Below are positions 1 to 7,465 of a stretch of DNA of 46,194 nucleotides, piece by piece. Both the position numbers and the translations under genes were made by a program. The DNA is from Deltaproteobacteria bacterium (GTDB lineage Bacteria; Myxococcota_A; Polyangia; DRWM01; JAAZOP01): assembly GCA_016930215.1 (NCBI GenBank), contig JAFGHH010000409.1:1-46194 (forward strand), given 5' to 3'. The notes under the pieces are model-generated. The model saw nothing but the letters and a program-made list of their open reading frames with translations, made no database searches and was not told the origin of the DNA. Each line of letters begins with the position of its first letter. The first letter of the stretch is position 1.

Positions 1-59
1 CCCTCCTCGATCGCGCGGTGGAGGACCTCGTACGTGCGAACGCGGAGACCTCCGGCCAC
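1..59 (-). CDS. Partial hypothetical protein (N-terminus only)
   Basis: A GTG at 57-59 on the minus strand opens a frame that stays open to the window edge and reads MAGGLRVRTYEVLHRAIEE. The helical, charged start is protein-like, and the frame continues the leftward operon 29 bases after the previous stop. Only 19 residues are visible, so no function can be given. A Shine-Dalgarno sequence is not obvious. Confidence 0.4.
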   Translation of the reverse strand, partial: MAGGLRVRTYEVLHRAIEE

Positions 60-88
60 CGGGCGACGGCGGCGACGTCGGGCGTGCT

Positions 89-418
89 TTATGGACGACC
101 TCCACCCGACCGCCGCGGACGGGCACGTCTCGCGCCGGCGAGCAACGCCAGGTAGCCGACGAGGTCGAGCAGCGTGTCCTCGTCGTCGCCTCCGCCGCGG
201 GCACCACGGGCAACGCGGCTGAGCTTGTCGTCGATGCGCACGCGGAGCTGTTCGTCGGCGGGCGCGCGGCTGAAGATACGGAGCGGGCAGCCGACGCTGT
301 CGCCGTCGGCCGCGTTCTTCTCGACGAGCGTCGTGCCGACTCGGTCGAGGAAGGCGAGCGCGCGGCGGAGCAGGGGCCCGGGACGCGGCGAGCGCGGCAG
401 GCGAGCGGGGCGGGGCAC
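89..418 (-). CDS. Small phage-type all-helical protein (DUF1599/MazG-like)
   Basis: This 109-residue protein starts at a GTG four bases after the stop of the upstream zinc-ribbon gene. Its second half carries RIDDKLSRVARG followed by DDEDTLLDLVGYLALLAG. That pattern of a charged helix with conserved D and K, then an E/D-rich helix ending in a hydrophobic DLxGYLxLL segment, is common in small phage proteins. Those are annotated as DUF1599 (nucleotide-modification-associated) or MazG-like. By family, a role in nucleotide metabolism or DNA-base modification is possible, but the exact family and any activity are inference. It is the last complete gene of the leftward operon in this window. Longer in-frame starts exist but overlap the upstream gene heavily, so the coupled GTG is preferred. 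Confidence 0.65.
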   Translation of the reverse strand: MPRPARLPRSPRPGPLLRRALAFLDRVGTTLVEKNAADGDSVGCPLRIFSRAPADEQLRVRIDDKLSRVARGARGGGDDEDTLLDLVGYLALLAGARRARPRRSGGGRP

Positions 419-420
419 CG

Positions 421-969
421 TCAGTCCTCCTCCGCCCTGCCGAACCCCTGGATTACGCCGGCGTTGCGGATCGCGCAGAACCGACAGATACGGTTCCCCG
501 GGTTCGTGCTCCAGAACAACTTGCCGCAGCGGAGGCAGGGGCGACGTTGCTTGGCGTTGGTCGGGACGTCGTCCGAGTCCCGCGGCAGCGGCTCCCGGAA
601 GACCGCGAGGCACCCGTCCAGTCGGGCGAGGACCACGCGCACTCCCTGCGCCGCGAGCTGCTCGAACCAGCGCCACGCGAAGCGTTCGTCGGTACCGGCG
701 CACCAGGTGGTCACGCGGCCATCCTCGGAAAGCGGTAGGGCGCCGCCGGCGGGCGCGCTGTCCGCCAAGACCACCGCCTCCTCGAGCGGCCGGGTAGGGC
801 GGACAAGCGGCGGGTCCCGCCCGTCGGCCGGCAGCGCGGCGGCGAGGGACGGCGACTGCGGGGGCGCAGGGCGGGAACGGCCGGTCCCGGCCAGAGCCGT
901 CGCGCGAGCCGATGGCGCAGCGAACGCCGCGGTCCGCTCCACCGGCTCAGCCGAGCGACAGCTGGCCAT
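421..969 (-). CDS. Zinc-ribbon protein of the mobile element
   Basis: A 182-residue protein. The first 100 residues are rich in Ala, Pro and Arg and look unstructured at the start. The C-terminus carries a four-cysteine motif at C145-x2-C148 and C162-x2-C165, within CLRCGKLFWSTNPGNRICRF. That arrangement, with GNRIC before the second pair, recurs in small zinc-binding proteins of phages and proteobacterial elements and implies one structural zinc. The gene overlaps the upstream small gene by 23 bases, which suggests translational coupling. A DNA-binding or regulatory role is plausible from the zinc ribbon but not shown. The start ATG at 967-969 is the first available in frame; a later start is possible. 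Confidence 0.7.
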   Translation of the reverse strand: MASCRSAEPVERTAAFAAPSARATALAGTGRSRPAPPQSPSLAAALPADGRDPPLVRPTRPLEEAVVLADSAPAGGALPLSEDGRVTTWCAGTDERFAWRWFEQLAAQGVRVVLARLDGCLAVFREPLPRDSDDVPTNAKQRRPCLRCGKLFWSTNPGNRICRFCAIRNAGVIQGFGRAEED

Positions 970-1177
970 CGGCTTCCCCTCCGCGGTCGGTCGCGTCGCC
1001 GAGCGGCTCGAACGCCAAGCAGTGAGCGATCGCGACCAGTAGGTTCGGGTCGAGCGCCTTCGCCATCCCGCAAACCACGTTGTGGCTGCAGCGCAGGCAG
1101 AGGTGGGTCTCGCGGTGGAGCGCCTTCATCTCGCCGAGCGGCAACTCGTCCAAGGGTCGTTCGGCACCGGTCGTCAT
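947..1177 (-). CDS. Small Cys-containing hypothetical protein
   Basis: A 76-residue protein starting at an ATG that shares the ATGA overlap with the end of the RuvC gene, so the start is well fixed. It holds CLRCSHNVVCGMAKALDP, a CxxC followed by a third Cys, plus one later Cys, with His residues before and after. These could ligate a metal. No family is recognised. It lies between RuvC and the zinc-ribbon protein in the leftward operon and is probably translated with them. Confidence 0.7.
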   Translation of the reverse strand: MTTGAERPLDELPLGEMKALHRETHLCLRCSHNVVCGMAKALDPNLLVAIAHCLAFEPLGDATDRGGEADGQLSLG

Positions 1178-1695
1178 GGCGAACCTCCGGCCGCTCGCAG
1201 GAGCGGCAACCGCGCCGCGTGGCAGATCGCGGCGGCAAGGGCGTCGGCGGCGTGCTCCGGGCGCGGCGGCTCGCGCATCCCGAGGTGCACCGCCACCGTC
1301 TTCTGCACCTGGGCCTTCGTGGCGTTTGCGTAGCCGACGACCGCGCGCTTGATCTCGCGGGCCGAGTACTCGGCGACCGGGATGCCCCGTGACCGGAGCG
1401 TCTCGCGCAGCATCCCGACGACGTTCGCCACCTGGAGCGACGACGTGACCGCCTTGCCGTAGAAACGGAACTCCTCGATCGCCGCCTCGTCCGGGTGCTG
1501 GTCGTCGAGGACCGCCTGGAGGCCGCACGCGAGTTCGCCCAGACGAACGGCGAGGTCGCGGCCGATCACCAAGCCGGGTCGGCGTTCCGTGCGGAGTACA
1601 CCAAAGGCGAGGGCCTGGATGCGGTCATCGTGCGCGCGGACGATGCCCCAGCCGAGCGCGGCCAGCCCCGGATCGAGGCCGAGGAGGACGGTCAT
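1174..1695 (-). CDS. ruvC: RuvC-type Holliday junction resolvase
   Basis: A 173-residue protein with the RNase H-fold signature of RuvC. GLDPG near the N-terminus gives the first catalytic Asp (D8). AIEEF supplies the catalytic Glu. The stretch REIKRAVVGYANATKAQVQ matches the conserved basic segment, and HAADALAAAICHA carries the last acidic residues. RuvC cuts four-way DNA junctions symmetrically as a dimer. The length equals the bacterial family norm, but the setting, next to a Cas4-like nuclease and without ruvA or ruvB, indicates an element-borne resolvase acting on replication or recombination intermediates. A strong Shine-Dalgarno AGGAGG sits 7 bases before the ATG. The start overlaps the stop of the upstream nuclease gene by one base. 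Confidence 0.9.
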   Translation of the reverse strand: MTVLLGLDPGLAALGWGIVRAHDDRIQALAFGVLRTERRPGLVIGRDLAVRLGELACGLQAVLDDQHPDEAAIEEFRFYGKAVTSSLQVANVVGMLRETLRSRGIPVAEYSAREIKRAVVGYANATKAQVQKTVAVHLGMREPPRPEHAADALAAAICHAARLPLLRAAGGSP

Positions 1696-2876
1696 CACCG
1701 CACCTCCTTGGCGTAGAAGCGCGGTACGACGGTCTTCTCCGCGACCGCATCGAGGTGCGCCTTGAGCATCCGGTGCTTCGCGCGGTTCATGTTGCGGGCG
1801 AGGTCCTTGACGAGCGCGTCGAGGCGGCCCTTGTCCACGACGAGGAGGCGGTCGCGCGCACGGTCGGGTGCCAGGCCTGCAAGCTCCTCGAGCACCGCGA
1901 GGGTCGGCCCGACCGGGTACGACGCCTGCGTCGCGCGGCTCATCTGGTAGACGACGCCGGCGAGCTCGAGCGTGTCGCGGCCCTCCAGTTGCGCCTTCAG
2001 GACCTCCTCCAACTCCGCCTTCCGGGCGTAGAGGATCTTCGCGAGGTGGGCGACCTGCTCCCGTTCCCGTGCGACGGCCTCCAGATCGTCGGGCGACGAC
2101 CTCACCACCTCGACGCGTCCCGCCACCGCGTCGCGGTAGGCAGGGCACTGGTTGCGGTGGTCGCAATACGAACAGTTCGCGTTGAGGCGGGCCGGGTAGT
2201 CGATGGCGGCCTCGGTCTGGCGCCCGAGCGCGATGATGTAGTCGCGGGCGGCCTCGACCTGGGCCTCCGTCCGCTCGGTCTCCATTTGGATCCCGTGCCG
2301 CAGTAGGTGGAAGACGAGCCGCACCTTCGCGGCCCATGGCCAGAGCTGGCGCGCGGCCATCAGGTAGACGGTGAGTTGGAAGTCGGAGTCGACCTCGTCG
2401 CGGGTGAAGATCAGGCGGTTGGTCTTGTAATCGATGATCGCGATGGTCTCGTCGTCGATGCGGTCCACGCGGTCGATGTAGCCGAGCACCTCGAACGCGC
2501 CGGCCGGCAGGCGAAACTCCTGTTCGACGGCGAGGACGTTGCGGTGGTCGACCTCGCCGTGCTCGCCCAGGTACGCATGCAGGATGTCCACGCCTTCCTG
2601 GAAGACGGCGAAGCCCGAGAGGCCGGAGCGTTGCCACTCCTCGCGGTACACCTCCAGCGCGCGTGCTTCCTCGATCCGGCCGGCGAACTCCTCGTCCACC
2701 ACCCAGCGGTAGAGCCGCTCGAGCACGGCGTGCAGAAGGCTCCCGAACCGCAGCGCGTCGTTCGGCTCGGCCTTGAGCTGGTCGACGTAGTGCAGCTTGA
2801 ACGAAAGGGGACACGACTCGAACCTCCTGAGGCGCGAGACGCTGAGGTGCTTGTTGGCGAACCCGTTCGAGTTCAT
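1695..2876 (-). CDS. PD-(D/E)XK nuclease with Fe-S cysteines (Cas4/RecB-like)
   Basis: A 393-residue protein of the RecB/Cas4-like nuclease superfamily (PF12705-type). Visible motifs in order are a Cys at position 22 (SRLRRFESCPLSF), a His in FGSLLHAVLE, the acidic GYIDRVDRID, IIDYKTN (the DxK of the active site), and the Gln motif DFQLTVYLMAA. The C-terminal CSYCDHRNQC completes the C-x(n)-C-x2-C-x5-C set that holds a 4Fe-4S cluster in Cas4, AddB and Dna2-type nucleases. Expected activity is single-strand exonuclease, often 5' to 3'. No cas genes or CRISPR array are present, so a role in element recombination or end processing alongside RuvC is more likely than spacer acquisition. It overlaps the upstream Cys-rich gene through ATGA. 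Confidence 0.88.
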   Translation of the reverse strand: MNSNGFANKHLSVSRLRRFESCPLSFKLHYVDQLKAEPNDALRFGSLLHAVLERLYRWVVDEEFAGRIEEARALEVYREEWQRSGLSGFAVFQEGVDILHAYLGEHGEVDHRNVLAVEQEFRLPAGAFEVLGYIDRVDRIDDETIAIIDYKTNRLIFTRDEVDSDFQLTVYLMAARQLWPWAAKVRLVFHLLRHGIQMETERTEAQVEAARDYIIALGRQTEAAIDYPARLNANCSYCDHRNQCPAYRDAVAGRVEVVRSSPDDLEAVAREREQVAHLAKILYARKAELEEVLKAQLEGRDTLELAGVVYQMSRATQASYPVGPTLAVLEELAGLAPDRARDRLLVVDKGRLDALVKDLARNMNRAKHRMLKAHLDAVAEKTVVPRFYAKEVR

Positions 2877-3472
2877 GACGCTTCCTTTCGCAGCTTCTCG
2901 AAGGCGACGACCTGCGCGCCGGGGAAGGCATCGACGATGAGCCGCAGCGTGGCGGCGTGCTCCGGCGTGATCTCTCGCCGGTCGCGCTCCGTGTACTCGG
3001 GGACCAGCCAGACGTCGCCGAGCGCGTCCGACCGCAGGCAGACCTCGACGCCGAGGGCCTTGAACGAGGCGATGTCCTCGTCGGAGATCCGTGGGATGGG
3101 TTCGCCAGGCGCGACCTCGGCCGGCGGCGTCGGGGGTGGTGACGCGACCCGCTCCGGTTTCCTCTTCGCCGGCCGCTTGGGAGCCGGTGGCGCGATGGGC
3201 ACGCCGAACAGGTCACGCGCCACATCGTCGGGCTTCGCTGCCGCTGGCGGCGGCTCCGTCGGCGCCGGCGCCTCCACGTGAACCGCTGAGGACCCCGGCT
3301 TCTGGCCGTTGGCCTTCAGCCACTCGGAGCACATCAATTCGTCCGCGAGCGCGCACGCGCCGTTGTCGAGGTAGTGCTGGCAGCGCTTCGAGCCCGGGAT
3401 CGGGCGGTAGTTCGGGCACTCGTAGGTGGATGCGGAGGGCTGGCGCACGGCGAGACGGTCGACGAGGCTCAT
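2873..3472 (-). CDS. Cys-rich hypothetical protein
   Basis: A 199-residue protein in three parts. The N-terminal 50 residues carry four cysteines (ECPNYRPIPGSKRCQHYLDN, then GAC and LMC), likely a metal or Fe-S site. A Pro/Ala/Lys-rich linker covers roughly residues 60-125. The C-terminal 70 residues have a mixed alpha/beta pattern, with GVEVCLRSDALGDVWLVPEY. No family is recognised with certainty. The position directly upstream of the Fe-S nuclease, with an ATGA overlap, suggests a shared function such as an accessory subunit, but this is inference. It is the first gene after the 3473-3821 control region and is therefore a candidate first gene of a transcript starting there. Confidence 0.75.
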   Translation of the reverse strand: MSLVDRLAVRQPSASTYECPNYRPIPGSKRCQHYLDNGACALADELMCSEWLKANGQKPGSSAVHVEAPAPTEPPPAAAKPDDVARDLFGVPIAPPAPKRPAKRKPERVASPPPTPPAEVAPGEPIPRISDEDIASFKALGVEVCLRSDALGDVWLVPEYTERDRREITPEHAATLRLIVDAFPGAQVVAFEKLRKEAS

Positions 3473-3821
3473 GACCGAGCCTCCTGCCGGGCCCCGCGCG
3501 AGTCCGGGCAGGTTACCGCTTCGAGCCGGTATCCTGCCGGAAGCCCGGTATCGAGAATCCCCTGCGCCTGCGGGCGGTTACCGGCAAGTTGCCAAGCTAC
3601 CGGGTTTTCGCGTGGCTGATGCCGCGCGTATGGAGCGTGATCGAAATTTTTTTTCGCGGGGTCCGCCCCCACGAATGTGAATTCCTCGCGCGCATACGTA
3701 GCTTCAGATCTTGATAGATCGGTATCTTGGTAACTTGAAAGGGAACCCCCCGAACCTCCGGCGTTTTCGACCAACGCAGCAGCCGGTAGCCTGGCGGTAA
3801 GATACCGGTAACTTCGGGGGG
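3473..3821. repeat. Gene-free control region with eight GGTAWC sites and an A/T tract
   Basis: This 349-base gap splits the leftward operon. GGTATC occurs at 3528, 3547 and 3721, and reversed at 3801. GGTAAC occurs at 3729 and 3807, and reversed at 3512 and 3577. Close variants are at 3596, 3785 and 3796. Some sites are spaced 19 bases apart (3528 and 3547), others 8 (3721 and 3729). In the middle is the A/T tract aaatttttttt (3645-3655) in otherwise GC-rich DNA. A cluster of short sites around an A/T-rich segment is what is expected of an operator array or a replication origin. Which of the two is unknown. Confidence 0.7.
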
Positions 3822-6800
3822 TCATCGGTCGTCCTCGCGCGCGGTCCAGCCGCTCGGGGAACCGGCGCGCTCGCCGCCCCAGGTACGGTCCTGCTGGATG
3901 GGGAACTCCTCGACGTCGAGGGACTCGGGGACCTTCTCGGGGTCGATGGCGACCGTGCGAACGAACTGGTCGCCGAGACTGACTCGCTTGTCGACCTCAA
4001 CCACATAGCTCTTGCGCTCGAGCTTCTCGCGGACGATCCGCTTGAGCGCCCGCAGGCCGTTCGTGTCGTCCTCCTGGTGGGCGCGCCCTCGCTCGGTCAG
4101 GTAGACCTGGTAGCAGGTCGGCAGATGCAGGCAGAGGAGGCCGTTCACCATCGCGTAGTGGCGGCTTTCCTGGAGCGCGCCCATGAGGGCGTAGGTGGAG
4201 AGCGCCTCAAGGAACTGGTCGAACGGATCCTTCGCGCCGCCGTCGCCGTCGAGGAGGTCCACGATGCAGGCGTTCGTGGCCGGGACGATGTCGAGTTCCG
4301 GCAACGTGACCCCCAGCGATTCCGCGAAGGCCTCGAACATGGTCAGGCCGAAGACCGTGACGACGAGGTTGTCGTGGCACCGCGGCGGGATGGGGGTGGC
4401 GTTGGGAATCTCGGCGACCAGCGAGTCCGTGACCGCGCGCGCCTTCCGGATGTCGGCGGCTGCGTCCCGCCCCAGGGCGAACTGGATGTACGGGGCGGCG
4501 AGCCCGCCGAGGTCGAGTTGCCGCACGCGCTCGAACGCGGCACGGTGCTCCGGGTGCGCATCGAGCCGGTTCTTGTTGGGCGAGACCGAGATCATCCGCT
4601 CGACGAGCGCCGCGTCGCCCTCGGGGCGGCTCTCGCCGGCGAGGCACACGGGTGCGGAAAGCGCATAGCTCGCGACCGTCAGGTCCGGGCGCCCGCGCTC
4701 CTCGGTCTCGCCTCCGTAGATGCGGCGGAGCAGGCGGTTCAGCCGGTCGAGCCGCTGCTTCGGCATGTCGCGCGGCTTGTACTCGTCGATGAAGATCGGC
4801 ACGGAGTCGGTCGACGACAGGAGCTTGATGAGGGCGAATTCGGTCTCGGTGGCGCTGAACGGATCGGTCTTGTTCACCACGCCGAAGAGCGGCCAGAGAA
4901 CTTCCTTGACGATGGACGTCTTGCCCGACCCCTGCGTGCCCCAGATGACGAGGATCGGGAAGTGGCCGAGCAGCCGCAGCAGGCGCGGCCGGAAGGGCGT
5001 GGCGAAGAACCAGCCGATGATCGGGAGCATCACGGCCGGCTCGTTCAGCTCAAGGAGCGCCGGCAGCACCTGGGCTGCGAGCGCACGCGCTTCTGCGAGA
5101 GGTGTCGGTGCGTAGCGGAGCCGCTTGGCGAACGACGAGGGGTTGGGGACGTAGAGAACCTCGTCGGCGTCCCGGAAGCCGTCGGGGGCGATGACGACGC
5201 CGGGCGCCACCCAGCGCGGGCCCGCGGCGGTCTCGATGTAGCCGAGGTTCAGCGTGCCTTGCCGGCGGGGAACCTTGTGCGACGAGAGCAGCCGCAGGAG
5301 GCCCTGCACCTGGTCGTCGGAGCCGGTCCACTGCAAGTCGGGCGACGGCAGCGCGCGCAGGAGGTCGCGCTTGGAGTGCCAGGCCGTCTTCGGGAAGAGG
5401 ACGTCGTGCAGGACGCTGCCGCCCTCGGTCCGCATGTCGCCGACGAGCAGCTCATCGCTCTCGCAGACGACGCGCTGGGTCGGCACGATGCTGAAGGAGG
5501 ACAGGACCTCGATGTCGCCGTCCCGGTTGATGACGTAGTAGTGGCCGGGCTCCTCGAATACCTCGCCGCGGACCCGTTCGCCGCGCTCGCTGGCGGCGGT
5601 GCCTCTCTCCGGCGAGCTCACCTTCTCGCTCCGCTCCTTGGGCATGAGCTGCCTGAGCAACTGGCCCAGCGTGCGGCGCTTGATCCCGAACCGCTTGCCG
5701 ATGGTGTCGAGGTAGCCGTCGCGCTCGAGCGGCACCGCGGTCGCGATCGCCTCCAGCACGGGGCGGAGCAGCGCGGTCAGGTCGGCCGGCGCCGTGCTGT
5801 GCGGGATGCGCTCGATCAGGTGTTCGGGGTAGCGCCTGGCGGCCGCGAGCACGGCCCCGAGCTCGTCCGGCGTGTGTGCCTTGAGGAACTCGTTGAGGTC
5901 GATCTTGTCGGCGCCGTCCGGGCGCGGGAGCAACGCGATGCGGACGTCGCGGCCCTCGCGGTGCAGCGCCGCCGCGGTCTCGATCGCCCCGGCCTCGCCG
6001 GCGCCGCTCGACTCCGCGTCGTTGCAGATGACGATCTTCTTCGCCCAGCGGGTGAGCCCGAGGAGCTTCGGCAGGTCGCGCTCCCGGAAGCGGGTCGTGA
6101 CGGGCGAGATGCACGCGAGGCCCGCCTGCATCGCGGAAATACAGTCCGTCACGCCCTCGGTGACGACCAGCTCCTCCGCGCCGCGCGCCGCATCCTCGTT
6201 GTAGAAGTAGTCATTGCCGACGGTCGGCGACACGTAGGCATGCTTCTCGGAGTGGGTGAGCAGCTTCTTGTACTTGGCCTTCTCCCACTCCTCGTCGCCC
6301 GTGAACTGCGTGGAGCGCGCGATGAAGTAGACGACGTGACCGTTCCTCCAGTACGGGAAGACGAGACGGTCGCAGAAGAAGTCCTCGATATGGCCGCCGG
6401 CGACGACGACGAAGAGGCCGGTCTTGAGCGCCAGCTCGCGCCCGACGCCGAGCCCCTCGCGGACGTGGTCGAAGAGGTGACCGTCGGCCCAGCCGAGGAG
6501 CAGACCGTCGATGGTCTCGTCGGTGAAGCCGTAATGGCTGCGGAACCACTCCTCGCGGATCTTCGTCGGCAGCACGCGGTGGTAGTGGGCGGCGGCCTGC
6601 CCGAGGAGGCGCTCGACGTCACGCCGCTCGACGAGCAGCGCCACTTCGCGCTGGTACTGCTCGTCGTCCTGGTCCGGGCGCCGGATGCCGGTACGCTCAG
6701 CCAGGGCGAAGAGCGCTTCCTTGAAGCCGCACTTCTCCCGCTCCTGGAGGTACGAGAAGACGTCGCCGCCAAGCCCACCGCCGTTCGAGAAGTCGTGCCA

Positions 6801-6971
6801 GGTCTGCGTGTCAGGCCAGACGACGAAGGACGGGTGTGTCTCCGTGTGGAAGGGCGACAGCCCCTTGAGCGTCTTGCCCGACGGTCGCAGCTCGATGTCG
6901 GCGCCGATGAGCTCGACGACGTCCGTCCGGCCGCGGACGGCCTCGACGAACTCACGGAAGCGGCTGCTCAC
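3822..6971 (-). CDS. Primase-helicase fusion with degenerate zinc ribbon
   Basis: A 1049-residue protein. Residues 1-90 match the DnaG CHC2 zinc-ribbon fold (LKGLSPFHTETHPSF, then HDFSNGGGLGGDVFSYL), but three zinc ligands are replaced: S39, D60 and N63 stand where Cys is expected, and only H42 remains. A TOPRIM domain follows near residue 265 (VTEGVTD, then ICNDAESSGAGEAGA), giving the metal-binding acidic residues of a primase. The C-terminal half is a P-loop ATPase with Walker A GTQGSGKTS near 678 and Walker B IFIDEY near 724, as in DUF927-type or superfamily 3-like phage helicases. Expected role: priming and unwinding at the element's origin. The GTG start is chosen because it shares a GTGA overlap with the upstream gene and directly precedes the conserved domain. 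Confidence 0.85.
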   Translation of the reverse strand: MSSRFREFVEAVRGRTDVVELIGADIELRPSGKTLKGLSPFHTETHPSFVVWPDTQTWHDFSNGGGLGGDVFSYLQEREKCGFKEALFALAERTGIRRPDQDDEQYQREVALLVERRDVERLLGQAAAHYHRVLPTKIREEWFRSHYGFTDETIDGLLLGWADGHLFDHVREGLGVGRELALKTGLFVVVAGGHIEDFFCDRLVFPYWRNGHVVYFIARSTQFTGDEEWEKAKYKKLLTHSEKHAYVSPTVGNDYFYNEDAARGAEELVVTEGVTDCISAMQAGLACISPVTTRFRERDLPKLLGLTRWAKKIVICNDAESSGAGEAGAIETAAALHREGRDVRIALLPRPDGADKIDLNEFLKAHTPDELGAVLAAARRYPEHLIERIPHSTAPADLTALLRPVLEAIATAVPLERDGYLDTIGKRFGIKRRTLGQLLRQLMPKERSEKVSSPERGTAASERGERVRGEVFEEPGHYYVINRDGDIEVLSSFSIVPTQRVVCESDELLVGDMRTEGGSVLHDVLFPKTAWHSKRDLLRALPSPDLQWTGSDDQVQGLLRLLSSHKVPRRQGTLNLGYIETAAGPRWVAPGVVIAPDGFRDADEVLYVPNPSSFAKRLRYAPTPLAEARALAAQVLPALLELNEPAVMLPIIGWFFATPFRPRLLRLLGHFPILVIWGTQGSGKTSIVKEVLWPLFGVVNKTDPFSATETEFALIKLLSSTDSVPIFIDEYKPRDMPKQRLDRLNRLLRRIYGGETEERGRPDLTVASYALSAPVCLAGESRPEGDAALVERMISVSPNKNRLDAHPEHRAAFERVRQLDLGGLAAPYIQFALGRDAAADIRKARAVTDSLVAEIPNATPIPPRCHDNLVVTVFGLTMFEAFAESLGVTLPELDIVPATNACIVDLLDGDGGAKDPFDQFLEALSTYALMGALQESRHYAMVNGLLCLHLPTCYQVYLTERGRAHQEDDTNGLRALKRIVREKLERKSYVVEVDKRVSLGDQFVRTVAIDPEKVPESLDVEEFPIQQDRTWGGERAGSPSGWTAREDDR

Positions 6972-7180
6972 CGGTTGCCTCCGTGAAGAAGGCCAAGGCG
7001 ACGGCGCGCCTCCTGGACCGCCCGGGCGAGGCTCGGCAGTTCCGTCGCGACGAGCTCGACCGCTGCATCGCGCAGCCGCGCATCGAGCTCGCGGTCGGAG
7101 AGCCTGTAGCCGCCGCCGGGCAGGTGAGGAGCCGGCGGACGACGCTGACCGCCATGGTCGCGTGTCGTCTTCGCGCTCAT
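6968..7180 (-). CDS. Small hypothetical protein upstream of the primase
   Basis: A 70-residue protein with an ATG start (ATGA overlap with the gene before it) and a GTGA overlap with the primase after it. The N-terminal 25 residues are polar; the remainder (ELDARLRDAAVELVATELPS and onward) should form two helices. Similar small helical proteins lie beside primases in many phages, but no family is recognised. Tight coupling at both ends supports that it is real and made in step with the primase. Confidence 0.65.
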   Translation of the reverse strand: MSAKTTRDHGGQRRPPAPHLPGGGYRLSDRELDARLRDAAVELVATELPSLARAVQEARRRLGLLHGGNR

Positions 7181-7458
7181 CGCTTCCCCCGATGCCTTGC
7201 CGGCGCACGTCCAGGGCCTTCGGGCTCGATCTCCGTCGGCTGATCTGGCACGTGCATTGCCGCGAGCCGAGCCTGGAAGCGCGCCAGGCAGGCCGGGTCG
7301 GGGAACTCCAGCTCCACGACGACGGCGCCCTCCTCGATGCACAGCGTCGGCATGTCCGTGTCCCAGGGGGACAGCGTTACGACCGGGTCCTGCAGCGTGG
7401 CGGTGACGCGCGTGCCTCCGACCTCGAGCGTGGGCGTGATCTGCTGCTTCAGCTCCAT
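7177..7458 (-). CDS. Small hypothetical protein, beta-rich
   Basis: A 93-residue protein starting at ATG with MELKQQITPTLEVGGTRVTA. Alternating hydrophobic residues across the first 70 positions suggest a beta-sheet fold, ending in a short helix (DPACLARFQARLAAMH) and a basic tail. No family is recognised. It lies 7 bases after the DEAH helicase stop and overlaps the next gene by 4 bases, so it belongs to the leftward operon. Confidence 0.65.
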   Translation of the reverse strand: MELKQQITPTLEVGGTRVTATLQDPVVTLSPWDTDMPTLCIEEGAVVVELEFPDPACLARFQARLAAMHVPDQPTEIEPEGPGRAPARHRGKR

Positions 7459-7465
7459 GGCGTCC

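Noticed and set aside
1695-2876. Assignment of the nuclease as a CRISPR Cas4
   Set aside because: No other cas gene or array is present and the neighbours are RuvC and replication genes; the motif set is shared by many Fe-S RecB-like nucleases.
3469-3825. A 118-codon minus-strand frame across the gap between the primase and Cys-rich genes
   Set aside because: It coincides with the repeat-bearing control region, overlaps neither neighbour in the coupled manner seen elsewhere, and its residue pattern shows no folded-protein character.
4077-6986. A 969-codon plus-strand frame antisense to the primase
   Set aside because: Long open antisense frames are expected in GC-rich genes; its product is Arg/Glu/Val-rich low complexity with no motif, and the minus-strand frame has clear catalytic motifs.
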